A DNA stretch of 64,000 nt from Pseudomonas guariconensis (GCF_024127895.1 NZ_JAMYBK010000002.1:434001-498000), one strand, 5' to 3'; positions 1 through 10,115 are shown, counted from the first letter of the stretch. Numbers and translations are program-made. Notes: generated from the sequence alone by a model not told the origin.

Positions 1-2171
1 CCATTACGCGCCTTGAACTCGCGGCGACGACGGTGCAGCACCGGCTCGGTATAGCCATTCGGCTGCTTGGCACCCTCGACCACCAGCTCGACTGCCGCCT
101 GGAACGCGACGTTGTCGTCGAAGTTCGGCGCCATCGGGCGGTACTGGGCGTCACCGGCGTTCTGCTTGTCCACCACCGCGGCCATGCGCTTGAGGCTTTC
201 CATGACCTGCTCCTGGCTGACGATGCCATGGCGCAGCCAGTTGGCCAGCAACTGGGCGGAAATCCGCAGGGTGGCGCGGTCTTCCATCAGGCCGACGTCG
301 TTGATGTCCGGCACCTTGGAGCAACCCACGCCCTGGTCGATCCAGCGCACCACGTAGCCGAGGATGCCCTGGGCATTGTTGTCCAGCTCGTTGCGGATCT
401 CCTCGGCCGACCAGTTGGTGTCGGCGGCCAGCGGGATGGTCAGGATATCGTCCACCGATGCGGGGGTACGCTTGGCCAGTTCCGCCTGGCGCGCCTGCAC
501 GTCGACCTTGTGGTAGTGCAGGGCATGCAGGGTGGCGGCGGTTGGCGATGGTACCCAGGCGGTGTTGGCTCCGGCCAGCGGGTGAGCGATCTTCTGCTCG
601 AGCATGGCGGCCATCAGGTCGGGCATGGCCCACATGCCCTTGCCGATCTGCGCGCGACCTTGCAGGCCGGTGGCCAGGCCGATGTCGACGTTGTTGTTCT
701 CGTAGGCGCCGATCCACTTCTCGTTCTTCATGGCGCCCTTGCGCACCACGGCGCCGGCTTCCATGGAGGTGTGGATCTCGTCGCCGGTGCGGTCGAGGAA
801 GCCGGTGTTGATGAACACCACGCGCTCGGCGGCGGCCTTGATACAGGCCTTGAGGTTGACCGTGGTGCGGCGCTCCTCGTCCATGATGCCGACCTTCAGG
901 GTGTTGCGTGGCATGCCCAGCAGGTCTTCGACACGGCTGAAGATCTCGGCGGCGAAGGCCACTTCCTCGGGGCCGTGCATCTTCGGCTTGACGATGTAGA
1001 CACTGCCGGTGCGGCTGTTCTTGCGGCTGGTGTTGCCCTTGAGGTTGTGCAGGGCGATCAGGCTGGTGAACAGGCCGTCCTGGATGCCTTCGGGGATCTC
1101 GTTGCCCTGGGCGTCGAGGATCGCCGGGTTGGTCATCAGGTGGCCAACGTTACGCACGAACAGCAGCGAGCGGCCGTGCAGGGTGACGCTGCCGCCGTTT
1201 GGCGCGGTGTATTCGCGGTCCGGGTTCATGGTACGGGTGAAGGTCTTGCCACCCTTGGTCACGTTCTCGGCCAGGTCGCCCTTCATCAGGCCCAGCCAGT
1301 TGCGATAGACCAGGACCTTGTCGTCGGCATCGACGGCGGCGACCGAGTCTTCGCAGTCCATGATGGTGGTCAGCGCCGATTCCATCAGGATGTCCTTGAC
1401 GCCCGCGGCATCGGTGCTGCCGACCGGCGTGCTGGCATCGACCTGGATCTCGAAGTGCAGGCCGTTGTGCTTGAGCAGGATGGCGGTCGGAGCCGCGGCG
1501 TCGCCGTGGTAGCCGATCAGTTGGGCGTCGTCGCGCAGGCCGCTGTTGCTGCCGCCCTTGAGGGCGACGACCAGCTTGCCGCCTTCGATGCGGTAGCCGG
1601 TGGAGTCGACGTGGGAGCCGGCGGCCAGGGGCGCGGCTTCGTCGAGGAAGGCGCGGCCGAAGGCGATGACCTTGTCGCCACGGACCTTGTTGTAGCCCGG
1701 GCCTTTCTCGGCGCCGCCTTCTTCGCTGATGGCATCGGTGCCGTACAGCGCGTCATACAGCGAACCCCAGCGGGCGTTGGCGGCGTTGAGGGCGAAGCGG
1801 GCGTTCATCACCGGCACCACCAGCTGTGGGCCGGCCATGCGGGCGATCTCTTCGTCCACGTTCTGGGTGGTGGCCTGGAAGTCGTCGACCGGGGGCAGCA
1901 GGTAGCCGATTTCCTGGAGGAAGCTCTTGTAGGCCGCGGCATCGTGGGCCTGGCCTTTGCGCGCTTGGTGCCAGGCGTCGATCTTGGCTTGCAGTTCGTC
2001 GCGCTTGGCGAGCAGGGCTTTGTTCTTTGCAGCGAGGTCGTTGATGATCTTTTCCGCACCGGCCCAGAACTGCTCGGCGACGATGCCGGTCCCTGGAATG
2101 GCTTCGTCGTTGACGAAGTCGTACAGGACCTTGGCGACCTGAAGGCCACCGACTTGAACGTGTTCAGTCAT
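1..2171 (-). CDS. glcB: malate synthase G (last residues cut by window edge)
   Basis: Condenses glyoxylate with acetyl-CoA to malate in the cytosolic glyoxylate shunt. The ATG at 2169-2171 opens [15 protein letters not shown], and the frame stays open for 723 codons to the edge. The family is usually about 725 residues, so only a couple are missing. The conserved [13 protein letters not shown] stretch lies near residue 270 and [14 protein letters not shown] near 457, both typical of the long monomeric G isoform rather than isoform A. It is transcribed alone, away from the ACT-domain gene at 2637. The reported 729-residue ORF on the opposite strand is an antisense shadow. Confidence 0.95.
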   Translation of the reverse strand, partial: MTEHVQVGGLQVAKVLYDFVNDEAIPGTGIVAEQFWAGAEKIINDLAAKNKALLAKRDELQAKIDAWHQARKGQAHDAAAYKSFLQEIGYLLPPVDDFQATTQNVDEEIARMAGPQLVVPVMNARFALNAANARWGSLYDALYGTDAISEEGGAEKGPGYNKVRGDKVIAFGRAFLDEAAPLAAGSHVDSTGYRIEGGKLVVALKGGSNSGLRDDAQLIGYHGDAAAPTAILLKHNGLHFEIQVDASTPVGSTDAAGVKDILMESALTTIMDCEDSVAAVDADDKVLVYRNWLGLMKGDLAENVTKGGKTFTRTMNPDREYTAPNGGSVTLHGRSLLFVRNVGHLMTNPAILDAQGNEIPEGIQDGLFTSLIALHNLKGNTSRKNSRTGSVYIVKPKMHGPEEVAFAAEIFSRVEDLLGMPRNTLKVGIMDEERRTTVNLKACIKAAAERVVFINTGFLDRTGDEIHTSMEAGAVVRKGAMKNEKWIGAYENNNVDIGLATGLQGRAQIGKGMWAMPDLMAAMLEQKIAHPLAGANTAWVPSPTAATLHALHYHKVDVQARQAELAKRTPASVDDILTIPLAADTNWSAEEIRNELDNNAQGILGYVVRWIDQGVGCSKVPDINDVGLMEDRATLRISAQLLANWLRHGIVSQEQVMESLKRMAAVVDKQNAGDAQYRPMAPNFDDNVAFQAAVELVVEGAKQPNGYTEPVLHRRRREFKARN

Positions 2172-2464
2172 TGCTTGCCTCACTCTGCTCAGCTATTTCG
2201 CTCTTCTGTATTAAGCCTGTAGCGCTTCTCTAAACACGGCACCAGTACTTGCCCTCGTCGTATAACCCCGAGCGCGGCTGGGTGCGGCCTGCCAGACGGG
2301 CCGGCGGGCGGTTGCGTATTTTCACAGGCGCCTTGGCAGACATCCAAACGACGTTTTGTAGTCCGCGCCGGCGCATACTACATGAAGCAGCAGGCAGGTG
2401 AAAATCAGACTAAAAGCGTCGCTGTGCGACCAAGAGGCCGCATCGGGTCACGCTGGGAGGCATT

Positions 2465-2506
2465 ATGTTCGCAAAAAACAGGTGGATTGTTCCAGATAAA
2501 TCTTGA
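2465..2506 (+). CDS. possible 13-residue leader ORF
   Basis: The reading frame MFAKNRWIVPDKS is preceded by a strong Shine-Dalgarno (GGGAGG, 2455-2460). It sits in the 465-nt gap between divergent glcB and the ACT-domain gene. The rest of that gap shows no gene. The call rests only on the ribosome-binding site; no homologue is recalled. Confidence 0.2.
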   Translation: MFAKNRWIVPDKS

Positions 2507-2636
2507 AACAGTACACGATTAGCTGTGCGAACCGCCCTGCGGCAGGTTGCCGCGCCTTGCCTATACTGATTCGATCCCCCGTATTTCGCCGCGCGCGGCG
2601 GCGCCGGCGATTGAAAACAGCGTAGAGGAGCGGCCC

Positions 2637-3155
2637 GTGGACCATCTCGTACTGACAGTGATCGCCCCCGACAAGGCCGGGCAGGTCGAACGCATCGCTC
2701 AATGTATCGCCGAGCATAATGGCAACTGGCTGGAGAGTCGCATGTCGCGGATGGCCGGGCAGTTCGCCGGGATCCTGCGGGTGGCGGTGCCGGCCGAATC
2801 CTATGACGACCTGGTGGAAGCCCTGCATGGGCTGGCCAGCCATGATATCCGCGTGCTGATCGCCGAAAGTGGCATCGAGCCGTCCTGCACCTGGAAGCCG
2901 ATCGCCATGGAGCTGGTGGGCAACGACCGGCCGGGCATCGTGCGCGATATTACCCGCTTGCTGGCTGAGCAGGGGGTCAACCTTGAGCGTTTCACCACCG
3001 AGGTACGGCCTGCGCCGATGAGCAGCGAGCCGTTGTTCCATGCCGATGCGCTGCTGGCGCTGCCCCTGACGCTGTCGCTGGATGAACTGCAGCAGCGGCT
3101 GGAGAGCCTGGCGGATGACCTGATGGTCGAACTGAAGCTGCGGCCGGAGGAATAG
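2637..3155 (+). CDS. ACT-domain regulator, GcvR-like (glycine cleavage repressor family)
   Basis: A 172-residue protein built of two ACT-type domains. The first starts DHLVLTVIAPDKAGQVERIA at residue 2. The second, around residue 84, contains AMELVGNDRPGIVRDITRLL. The family binds small ligands, typically amino acids, and GcvR modulates GcvA at the glycine cleavage genes; that role here is family inference. The start is taken as GTG at 2637 because GAGGAG (2625-2630) sits 6 nt upstream. The longer frame back to 2547 adds 30 residues with no ribosome-binding site. It is a single gene with no operon partner. Confidence 0.75.
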   Translation: MDHLVLTVIAPDKAGQVERIAQCIAEHNGNWLESRMSRMAGQFAGILRVAVPAESYDDLVEALHGLASHDIRVLIAESGIEPSCTWKPIAMELVGNDRPGIVRDITRLLAEQGVNLERFTTEVRPAPMSSEPLFHADALLALPLTLSLDELQQRLESLADDLMVELKLRPEE

Positions 3156-3182
3156 TGCATTGTCATCAGGGCCGCTTCGCGT

Positions 3183-3204
3183 CCCATCGCCGGAAAGCCA
3201 GGGA
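3183..3204. repeat. partial REP-like sequence
   Basis: The sequence CCCATCGCCGGAAAGCCAGG is a degenerate member of the CCCATCGCCGGCAAGCC repeat seen in several other intergenic spots of this window. It lies in the 265-nt gap before rarD, which holds no gene that I can see. Confidence 0.5.
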
Positions 3205-3372
3205 ATGGGTTATCCCGGTTTCGCGGGGACGGCGCTGTGGATAACCTGGGGGCGTTCGCCTGCAGCCCAGAAGCGGCGCGGCCTCCCCGGTTTTGAGCAA
3301 AAAACGTCCAGAAATCATCCGCTTGTGCACAAAGCACGGGGACGAGGGTGTGGATAACCTTTGGAGACCTTG

Positions 3373-3401
3373 CTGCAGGCCAAGTATTCCATGGCCTGCA
3401 G
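3373..3401. terminator. hairpin terminator between ACT-domain gene and rarD
   Basis: A perfect 9-bp stem, CTGCAGGCC/GGCCTGCAG, with an 11-nt loop, followed on the plus strand by AGTTTTGATCG. It lies between two convergent genes and may serve either strand. The T-tract is weak. Confidence 0.5.
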
Positions 3402-3420
3402 AGTTTTGATCGTTTCTTGA

Positions 3421-4308
3421 TCAAACCCGCTTGCGCAGGCTCAACCAGGCATCGACGCTGTAGATCGCCAGGCCCGCCCAGATGAACATGAAGGCCAGCA
3501 AGGTGCTGGACGACAGGTGCTCGCCGAACAGCAACACCGCCTGCAGCAGCACCAGGGTCGGTGCCAGGTATTGCAGGAAGCCCAGGGTGGTATAGGGCAG
3601 GTGACGGGCGGCGGCGTTGAAGCACACCAGCGGCACCAGGGTGACCGGGCCGGCAGCCATCAGCCAGAGGGCTTCGCTGCTGGTGTAGAAGTCGCCCTGG
3701 GCGCTGCTCGCGGCCGGGTGCAGGAGCAGCCAGCCGGCGGCCAGGGGCACCAGCATCCAGGTTTCCACCACCAGGCCGGGCAGGGCCGCCACCGGCGCCT
3801 GCTTGCGGATCAGGCCATAGAAGCCAAACGACAGCGCCAGCACCAGCGATACCCAGGGCAGGCTGCCGACCTGCCAGACCTGCTGGGCCACGCCTACCGC
3901 CGCCAGCCCCACCGCCAGCCATTGCAGGCGGCGCAGGCGTTCGCCGAGCAAGAGCATGCCCAGCAGCACGTTGACCAGCGGATTGATGTAGTAGCCCAGG
4001 CTGGCTTCGAGCATGCGGCCATTGTTCACGGCCCACACGTAGGTCAGCCAGTTGCCGGCGATCAAGGCGCCGCTCAGGGCCAGGACCGCCAGGCGACGTG
4101 GGTTGTCACGCAGTTCGCGCCACCAGCCGGGGTGCTTCCACACCAGCAGCAGGAGCGAGCCAAACAGCGCCGACCAGAGCACCCGATGGACGATGATTTC
4201 CACCGCCGGGACGTTCTGGATGGCTTTGAAGTACAAGGGGAACAAACCCCAGATGATATAGGCGCCAAGGCCCAGGATGTACCCGCGACGCGGGTTTGCA
4301 GCGTGCAT
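3421..4308 (-). CDS. rarD: RarD/EamA-family inner-membrane transporter
   Basis: A 295-residue inner-membrane protein of the drug/metabolite transporter superfamily. It opens MHAANPRRGYILGLGAYIIWGLFPLYFKAIQ, the usual RarD N-terminus. About ten hydrophobic segments follow, arranged as two EamA-like halves; the HRVLWSALFG stretch near residue 42 is characteristic. The transported substrate is not known for this family. The ATG at 4306-4308 has AAGGA a few bases upstream. It converges with the ACT-domain gene and is separated from it by a hairpin at 3373-3401. No operon partner is visible. Confidence 0.85.
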   Translation of the reverse strand: MHAANPRRGYILGLGAYIIWGLFPLYFKAIQNVPAVEIIVHRVLWSALFGSLLLLVWKHPGWWRELRDNPRRLAVLALSGALIAGNWLTYVWAVNNGRMLEASLGYYINPLVNVLLGMLLLGERLRRLQWLAVGLAAVGVAQQVWQVGSLPWVSLVLALSFGFYGLIRKQAPVAALPGLVVETWMLVPLAAGWLLLHPAASSAQGDFYTSSEALWLMAAGPVTLVPLVCFNAAARHLPYTTLGFLQYLAPTLVLLQAVLLFGEHLSSSTLLAFMFIWAGLAIYSVDAWLSLRKRV

Positions 4309-4371
4309 GCAGATTCCTTGCTTAGGTAGCTAAATACAGCATGCCTATTGTAGACAGACCGGCTTGGGGTT

Positions 4372-5346
4372 CTAGAACAATTTCAGGGGTTCTTCATCCA
4401 GGGCGGCGATCTGCTCGCGCAGGGCGAGGATCTGGTCGCCCCAATAGCGTGGCTGGCCGAACCAGGGGAAGCTCGGCGGAAACGCCGGATCGTCCCAGCG
4501 CCGGGCCAGCCAGGCGCTGTAGTGCAACTGACGCAGGGCACGCAGCGGCTCGATCAGGGCCAGCTCGCGCGGGTCGAAGTCGTGGAACTCGTTGTAGCCG
4601 TCGATCAGCTCGGCCAACTGGCCCAGGCGCTCCTCGCGGCTACCGGCGAGCATCATCCACAGGTCCTGCACGGCCGGGCCCATGCGGCAGTCGTCCAGGT
4701 CGACGATATGGAAGGTTTCGTCGCGGTACATCAGGTTGCCGGGGTGGCAGTCGCCATGCAGGCGGATGACCTGGTGCGGGGTTCGCGCATAGAGGGCCTC
4801 GACCCGTTGCAGCAGGTCGCGGGCCACGGACTCGAAGGCCGGCAGCAGGTCTTTTGGGATGAAGTCGCCGGCCAGCAAGGTCTCGAGCGAGGCATGGCCG
4901 AAGTTGTCCACCGTCAGGCTTTCGCGGTGCTCGAACGGGCGTGCGGCGCCCACGGCATGCAGACGGCCGAGCAACTGGCCGAGCCGGTAGAGCTGGTCGA
5001 GGTTACCGGGCTCTGGCGCGTAGCCGCCCCGGCGTGGGAACAGGGCGAAACGAAAGCCTCGATGTTCGAACAGGCTGCGGCCCTGGTGTTGCAGCGGTGC
5101 GACCACGGGGACTTCGCACTCGGCCAGCTCGCTGCTGAAGCGGTGTTCCTCGAGGATCGCGGCATCATCCCAGCGGCCTGGGCGGTAGAACTTGGCGACC
5201 AGCGGTTGCTCCCCTTCGATGCCCACCTGGTAGACGCGGTTTTCGTAGCTGTTGAGCGCCAGGACCCGGGCATCGCTGAGAAAGCCCAGGCTTTCCACGG
5301 CATCCAGGACCAGGTCGGGGGTGAGGGTATCGAAGGGGTGGGACAT
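4372..5346 (-). CDS. srkA: stress response kinase SrkA/YihE-like
   Basis: A 324-residue soluble protein with an aminoglycoside-phosphotransferase/choline-kinase fold. It has ENRVYQVG near residue 35 and a lysine in LVAKFYRPGRW. The catalytic loop is HQVIRLHGDCHPGNLMYRD and the metal-binding motif FHIVDLDDCRMGP. Family members are Ser/Thr protein kinases linked to envelope stress and to survival after DNA damage; this function is inferred. The start is the ATG at 5344-5346 (MSHPFDTLTPD). The open frame extends to 5688, but the extra residues have no homologous character. It is flanked downstream by rarD and upstream by a REP repeat. Confidence 0.88.
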   Translation of the reverse strand: MSHPFDTLTPDLVLDAVESLGFLSDARVLALNSYENRVYQVGIEGEQPLVAKFYRPGRWDDAAILEEHRFSSELAECEVPVVAPLQHQGRSLFEHRGFRFALFPRRGGYAPEPGNLDQLYRLGQLLGRLHAVGAARPFEHRESLTVDNFGHASLETLLAGDFIPKDLLPAFESVARDLLQRVEALYARTPHQVIRLHGDCHPGNLMYRDETFHIVDLDDCRMGPAVQDLWMMLAGSREERLGQLAELIDGYNEFHDFDPRELALIEPLRALRQLHYSAWLARRWDDPAFPPSFPWFGQPRYWGDQILALREQIAALDEEPLKLF

Positions 5347-5443
5347 GAAGGCTCCAGGGCGCGGACGGCATGGGCGCATGGTAGCGCATTCCAGGCAGGC
5401 CATTCGCGGGACAAGCCCAGTGATCTCGAGAGTGGTGCGGTCC

Positions 5444-5469
5444 CTGTGGGAGCGGGCTTGCCCGCGAAC
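5444..5469. repeat. REP element (P. putida type)
   Basis: The segment contains GGGAGCGGGCTTGCCCGCGA, an imperfect palindrome GCGGGCTTGCCCGC preceded by CTGTGGGA. This is the usual Pseudomonas extragenic palindrome, sitting just past the 3' end of the ModE-like gene. Confidence 0.75.
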
Positions 5470-5492
5470 CGGGCGCGCAGCGCACGGCCAGG

Positions 5493-6257
5493 CTACACGG
5501 GCACCCCAAGCAGCACATGGGACGGATGGAACTGCACCCTCACTCCACAACCCTGGCCAACCTTCCTTTGTGCCAGCCAATCCACTTCGGCGAAGGCACA
5601 CAAGGTCTGCCCATTGCCCAGCGCCAGGCGCACCTCGCTGGGCCCGCCTTGATCCGCCAGCACTTCCTCGACCGTGGCCTTCAGGCAATTGCTGCCAGCC
5701 TCGACCTCGTCGGCATCACCGAGCAACTGCACCCAACCGGCCTTGAGCAAGGCCACCACCGTGGTCCCCAGCCCAAGCTCCAGGCGTTCGGTGCTGCCCC
5801 GGGTGATCAACGCCTCGATTTCCAGGCCAGCGCCCAGGTCGAGGCTGACGCGGTCATGCCGCCCCTCGCGACGCAGGCCGCTGATCTTCCCCTGCAACTG
5901 GTTGCGCGCGCTGGTGCGCAGCATCAGGCGGCCGAGCAGGTCGAGGTCGCTGCTCTCCTCGGCGGCCTCGAGGATTTCCGCTTGCAGGGCCTGCAGGCGC
6001 TGGTACAGGCGCAGTACCCGCTCACCTTCGACCGACAGCCACGCCCCACCGCCGCCGCGGCCCCCGGTGCTGCGCTCCACCAGGGGGCGGCTGGCCAGGT
6101 TGTTGAGTTCGTCGATGGCATCCCAGGCGGCCTTGTAGCTGATGCCGGCAGCCTTGGCGGCGCGGGTGATCGAGCCTTGCTCGGCAACGTGCTGCAACAG
6201 GGCGATGCGTTGTGGGCGGCGGGCGATGTGCTGGGTGAGCAGGGCGGGTAGGGACAT
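5493..6257 (-). CDS. modE: ModE-like molybdate-responsive transcriptional regulator
   Basis: A 254-residue regulator. The N-terminal winged helix-turn-helix reads EQGSITRAAKAAGISYKAAWDAIDELNNL (residues about 25-55), followed by RSTGGRGGGGAWLSVEGERVL, both diagnostic of ModE. The C-terminal half carries two TOBE/Mop-like repeats: RNQLQGKISGLRREGRHDRVSL and SNCLKATVEEVLADQGGPSEVRLAL. ModE binds molybdate and represses molybdate transport. No mod transporter genes are visible nearby, so target genes would be elsewhere. The start is the ATG at 6255-6257. Confidence 0.85.
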   Translation of the reverse strand: MSLPALLTQHIARRPQRIALLQHVAEQGSITRAAKAAGISYKAAWDAIDELNNLASRPLVERSTGGRGGGGAWLSVEGERVLRLYQRLQALQAEILEAAEESSDLDLLGRLMLRTSARNQLQGKISGLRREGRHDRVSLDLGAGLEIEALITRGSTERLELGLGTTVVALLKAGWVQLLGDADEVEAGSNCLKATVEEVLADQGGPSEVRLALGNGQTLCAFAEVDWLAQRKVGQGCGVRVQFHPSHVLLGVPV

Positions 6258-6342
6258 GGGCAGTGCCGGGAACGGATGGCGATGCAGCGACGGTGCCTCC
6301 CGCTCCTGGGCAAGTCAAGTTCCGTGCTGCCGGGCAACCCGC

Positions 6343-7080
6343 TCATGCCTGCCCCGGCTTGGGCGTGCGCGCCAGGCAGTACACATCCACCCGCCGCGCA
6401 CCGGCCTTGCGCAGCAGGCTCGCCAAGGCCTGGACGGTGGCGCCGGTGGTCAGCACATCGTCGACCAGGGCCAGGTGCTGGCCCTCCACAGCGGCATCTG
6501 GGGCGAGTGTGAAGGCTTGGCGCAAGTTGCGCTGGCGTGCCTTGGCGTCCAGGGTCTGCTGTGCAGGTGTCTCGCGCACCCTTCGCAGCAGCTGGTCATC
6601 GCTGGGGATGGCCAGTTGCGTGGACAGCCAGCGGGCCAGCATGCCGGCCTGGTTGAAGCCGCGTTGGCGCAGTCGACGCATGCCCAGGGGGACGGGCAAC
6701 AGCTGGTCAGGCCTTGGCAGGCCCTGGGCGAAGCGGTGCTGCAAAGCATGGCCCAACAATTGGGCCATCAGCCGGCCCAGCGGCCATTGGCTGTGGTGCT
6801 TGAAGCGCGCGATCAGGGTGTCGACCGGGAAGCCATAATGCCAGGCCGCCACGGCCTGTTCGAACGCCGGGGGCCTGCGGCTGCATTGGCCGCAGGTCAG
6901 GTCGTCCATCGGCAAGGGCAGGGCGCACCGGGTGCAGTGCTCGTCCAGCCAGGGGAGTTCCAGCTCGCAAGCCATGCACAGGGGGTAGGCCTGTGCGGCG
7001 GGCTCGTCGCAGAGCAAGCAGTATTGGTTGATATTTGTACACTTGTAAACCAGTGTTTTGAGTGGTGGTTGACAGTCCAT
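6343..7080 (-). CDS. comF: ComF-family phosphoribosyltransferase-like protein
   Basis: A 245-residue protein. The N-terminal zinc-binding cysteines come as CLLC, CMAC, CTRC and CGQC (residues about 20-70). The C-terminal half is a type I phosphoribosyltransferase fold with the PRPP loop HLALVDDVLTTGATVQAL. ComF proteins are linked to DNA uptake and recombination; the biochemical role is unclear. The ATG at 7078-7080 is chosen because later starts would lose the first CxxC. GGAAGG lies just upstream of this ATG. The first codons overlap the biotin operator at 7043-7075, so biotin control may also touch comF. Confidence 0.85.
   Translation of the reverse strand: MDCQPPLKTLVYKCTNINQYCLLCDEPAAQAYPLCMACELELPWLDEHCTRCALPLPMDDLTCGQCSRRPPAFEQAVAAWHYGFPVDTLIARFKHHSQWPLGRLMAQLLGHALQHRFAQGLPRPDQLLPVPLGMRRLRQRGFNQAGMLARWLSTQLAIPSDDQLLRRVRETPAQQTLDAKARQRNLRQAFTLAPDAAVEGQHLALVDDVLTTGATVQALASLLRKAGARRVDVYCLARTPKPGQA
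7043..7075. promoter_or_regulatory. BirA-type biotin operator
   Basis: The half-sites TTGTAAACC (7043-7051) and GGTTGACAG (7067-7075) are separated by exactly 15 nt. The published gamma-proteobacterial BirA consensus is TTGTAAACC-N15/16-GGTTTACAA, so the first half is perfect and the second matches 7 of 9. It lies 82 nt before bioB and inside the first codons of divergent comF. Confidence 0.85.
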
Positions 7081-7097
7081 GGGCCTTCCGTGACTAT
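7069..7097 (+). promoter_or_regulatory. probable bioB promoter
   Basis: TTGACA (7069-7074) is a perfect -35 box, followed after 17 nt by GACTAT (7092-7097) as a weak -10. The -35 is embedded in the right BirA half-site, so bound BirA would block polymerase. Confidence 0.6.
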
Positions 7098-7157
7098 GCG
7101 GGCTATCCGTGATGCGCCTGTCCCGGCGCCAGTCAGAGCCTAAACAAGGAAACGCCG

Positions 7158-8216
7158 ATGAGCGCCAGCACAACTGCAACAACACGTCACGACTGGACCC
7201 TGGCCGAGGTCAAGGCGCTGTTCCAGCAACCGTTCAACGACCTGCTGTTCCAGGCGCAGACCGTGCACCGCGCGCACTTCGACCCCAACCGCGTGCAGGT
7301 TTCCACCCTGCTGTCGATCAAGACCGGCGCCTGCCCGGAAGATTGCAAATATTGTCCGCAGTCCGGCCACTACAACACCGGGCTGGAAAAACAGAAGCTG
7401 ATGGAAGTGCAGAAAGTGCTGGAGGAGGCCGCCCGGGCCAAGGCCATCGGTTCGACCCGCTTCTGCATGGGCGCGGCCTGGAAGCACCCCTCGGCCAAGG
7501 ACATGCCCTACGTGCTGGAGATGGTCAAAGGGGTCAAGGCCATGGGCCTGGAGACCTGCATGACCCTCGGCCGCCTCGACCGCGAGCAGACCCAGGCCCT
7601 GGCCGAGGCCGGGCTGGACTACTACAACCACAACCTCGACACCTCGCCGGAGTTCTACGGCAACATCATCACCACCCGCACCTACGGCGAGCGCCTGCAG
7701 ACCCTGGCCTATGTGCGCGATGCCGGCATGAAAATCTGCTCCGGCGGCATCCTCGGCATGGGCGAGTCGCTCGATGACCGTGCCGGCCTGCTGATCCAGC
7801 TGGCCAACCTGCCCGAGCACCCCGAGTCGGTGCCGATCAACATGCTGGTCAAGGTCGCCGGCACGCCGTTGGCCGACGAGGAAGACGTGGACCCGTTCGA
7901 CTTCATCCGCATGCTGGCGGTGGCGCGGATCCTCATGCCCAAGTCCCATGTGCGCCTGTCCGCCGGCCGCGAGCAGATGAACGAGCAGATGCAGGCCCTG
8001 GCCTTCATGGCCGGCGCCAATTCGATCTTCTACGGCGAGAAGCTGCTGACCACCGCCAACCCCCAGGCCGACAAGGACATGCAACTGTTCGCCCGCCTCG
8101 GTATCCAGCCGCAGGCGCGCGAAGAGCACGCCGACGAAGTGCACCAGGCGGCCATCGAGCAGGCGCTGGTCGAGCAGCGTAGCAGCGAGCTCTTCTACAA
8201 CGCCGCGTCGGCCTGA
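7158..8216 (+). CDS. bioB: biotin synthase
   Basis: Inserts sulfur into dethiobiotin to make biotin; a radical-SAM enzyme with [4Fe-4S] and [2Fe-2S] clusters. The 352-residue protein has the radical-SAM motif [14 protein letters not shown] near residue 57, [12 protein letters not shown], and GGILGMGES. The C-terminal [15 protein letters not shown] is also typical. Length and motifs are normal. The start ATG at 7158 follows AAGGAAA. It is the first gene of the biotin operon bioB-F-H-C-D and is preceded by the BirA operator at 7043-7075. Confidence 0.97.
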   Translation: MSASTTATTRHDWTLAEVKALFQQPFNDLLFQAQTVHRAHFDPNRVQVSTLLSIKTGACPEDCKYCPQSGHYNTGLEKQKLMEVQKVLEEAARAKAIGSTRFCMGAAWKHPSAKDMPYVLEMVKGVKAMGLETCMTLGRLDREQTQALAEAGLDYYNHNLDTSPEFYGNIITTRTYGERLQTLAYVRDAGMKICSGGILGMGESLDDRAGLLIQLANLPEHPESVPINMLVKVAGTPLADEEDVDPFDFIRMLAVARILMPKSHVRLSAGREQMNEQMQALAFMAGANSIFYGEKLLTTANPQADKDMQLFARLGIQPQAREEHADEVHQAAIEQALVEQRSSELFYNAASA

Positions 8217-8218
8217 AC

Positions 8219-9391
8219 ATGGCCTTCGACCTGGCGGCGCGCCTGGCCGAACGGCGCGCCGCGGACCTGTACCGGCAGCGGCCGCTACTGCAAAGCCCCC
8301 AGGGGCCGGAGGTGGTGGTCGATGGGCAGCGGCTGCTGGCCTTCTGCAGTAACGACTACCTGGGCCTGGCCAACCACCCGCAGGTTATCGCCGCCTGGCG
8401 CGCCGGAGCCGAGCGCTGGGGCGTCGGTGGCGGTGCCTCGCACCTGGTGATCGGCCACAGCGCGCCGCACCATGCGCTGGAAGAGGCGCTCGCCGAGTTG
8501 ACCGGGCGTCCACGGGCGCTGCTGTTTTCCACAGGCTACATGGCCAACCTCGGCGCCATCACCGCGCTGGTGGGGCAGGGCGACAGCGTGCTGCAGGACC
8601 GCCTCAACCATGCCTCGCTGCTCGACGGTGGGCTGCTCAGTGGTGCGCGCTTCAGCCGTTACCTGCACAATGACCCGGCCAGCCTGGCCAGCCGCCTGGA
8701 CAAGGCCAGCGGCGATACCCTGGTGGTCACCGACGGGGTCTTCAGCATGGATGGCGACCTGGCCGACCTGCCGGCCCTGGCCGCGGTCGCCCGGGCTCGT
8801 GGCGCCTGGCTGATGGTCGATGACGCCCATGGCCTGGGCACCCTTGGCGCCAACGGTGGCGGAGTCGTCGAGCATTTCGGCCTGGGACTGGACGACGTGC
8901 CGGTATTGATCGGCACCCTCGGCAAGGCCTGCGGCACCGCGGGTGCCTTCGTGGCCGGCAGCGAGGCGCTGATCGAGGCCCTGGTGCAGTTCGCCAGACC
9001 GTATATCTACACCACCAGCCAGCCACCGGCGCTGGCCTGTGCCACGCTCAAGAGCCTGGAGCTGTTGCGCCGTGAAACCTGGCGGCGCGAGCACCTGGCT
9101 GCCCTGGTCAGCCAGTTCCGCCGGGGCGCCGAGCAGATCGGCCTCGAATTGATGGACAGCCAGACGCCGATCCAGCCCATCCTGGTTGGCGACAGTGCAC
9201 GGGCCCTGCGCCTGTCGCAGATGTTGCGCGAGCGAGGGCTGTTGGTCACCGCGATCCGTCCGCCGACCGTGCCGGCCGGTGCCGCCCGTCTGCGCGTGAC
9301 CCTGAGCGCGGCGCACAGTGAGGCTCAGGTCCAGCTATTGTTGAATGCATTGGCAGAATGCTATCCATCGTTGGAGTCCGCCGATGCGTAA
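8219..9391 (+). CDS. bioF: 8-amino-7-oxononanoate synthase
   Basis: PLP enzyme that condenses pimeloyl-ACP with alanine to give KAPA. The 390-residue protein has the pre-PLP segment [15 protein letters not shown], the [10 protein letters not shown] aspartate motif, and the PLP lysine in [15 protein letters not shown] near residue 238. It starts 2 nt after the bioB stop and overlaps bioH by 8 nt, indicating translational coupling in the operon. Confidence 0.96.
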   Translation: MAFDLAARLAERRAADLYRQRPLLQSPQGPEVVVDGQRLLAFCSNDYLGLANHPQVIAAWRAGAERWGVGGGASHLVIGHSAPHHALEEALAELTGRPRALLFSTGYMANLGAITALVGQGDSVLQDRLNHASLLDGGLLSGARFSRYLHNDPASLASRLDKASGDTLVVTDGVFSMDGDLADLPALAAVARARGAWLMVDDAHGLGTLGANGGGVVEHFGLGLDDVPVLIGTLGKACGTAGAFVAGSEALIEALVQFARPYIYTTSQPPALACATLKSLELLRRETWRREHLAALVSQFRRGAEQIGLELMDSQTPIQPILVGDSARALRLSQMLRERGLLVTAIRPPTVPAGAARLRVTLSAAHSEAQVQLLLNALAECYPSLESADA

Positions 9392-10115
9392 CCGACTGAT
9401 CCTCCTGCCCGGCTGGGGGCTGGGCACTGCCTCGCTGGAACCGCTGGCCGCAAGCCTGCGGGCCCAGGACTCGCGCCTGCAGGTCGAGCTGATGCCGCTG
9501 CCGGAGCTGGCCGAGGCCAATGTCCAGGCCTGGGTCGAGTACCTCGACCGCAAGCTGCCCAACGACACCTGGCTGGGCGGCTGGTCGCTCGGCGGCATGC
9601 TCGCCAGCTTGCTTGCGCACAAGCGCGGCGACCACTGTTGCGGCCTGCTGACCTTGGCCAGCAACCCCAGCTTCGTCTGCCGGCCGGATTGGCCCCACGG
9701 CATGGCGGTGGACACCTTCGGTACCTTTCTCGACGGTTGCCGCAGCCATCCCCAGGTGACCCTCAAGCGCTTTCGTACCCTATGCAGCGAAGGCGCACAG
9801 ATGCCGCGCACCCTGCTGCGCCAGTTGGGTGTCGGTGTGCCGGACACCGACCCGCTGTACCTGGCCACTGGCCTGGAGCTCTTGGCCAGCCTCGATACAC
9901 GCACTGCCCTGGAGCACTACGGCGGGCCCCAGTTGCACCTGTTCGCCGGCAGCGATGCGCTGGTCCCGGCGGAGGTGGCCAAGGCCCTGAGCGAACTGCT
10001 GCCGGACGTGGAAGTCGGCCTGGTCGAAGACAGTTCCCACGCCTTCCTGCTGGAATACCCACAGGAGCTGGCGGCGGGCATCAAGAGTTTCCTGCATGAG
10101 AGTGGCGATGACTGA
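9384..10115 (+). CDS. bioH: pimeloyl-[ACP] methyl ester carboxylesterase
   Basis: Removes the methyl group from pimeloyl-ACP methyl ester, ending pimelate synthesis. The 243-residue alpha/beta hydrolase has [10 protein letters not shown] near the N-terminus, the nucleophile elbow [11 protein letters not shown] near residue 75, an aspartate in [10 protein letters not shown], and the histidine in [11 protein letters not shown]. The ATG at 9384 is preferred over the one at 9345: it has GGAG about 8 nt upstream, and the extra 13 residues are not family-like. It overlaps bioF by 8 nt. Confidence 0.92.
   Translation: MRNRLILLPGWGLGTASLEPLAASLRAQDSRLQVELMPLPELAEANVQAWVEYLDRKLPNDTWLGGWSLGGMLASLLAHKRGDHCCGLLTLASNPSFVCRPDWPHGMAVDTFGTFLDGCRSHPQVTLKRFRTLCSEGAQMPRTLLRQLGVGVPDTDPLYLATGLELLASLDTRTALEHYGGPQLHLFAGSDALVPAEVAKALSELLPDVEVGLVEDSSHAFLLEYPQELAAGIKSFLHESGDD

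Noticed and set aside
33..2222. 729-residue plus-strand ORF
   Set aside because: Antisense shadow of glcB caused by high GC; no ribosome-binding site and no family-like motifs.
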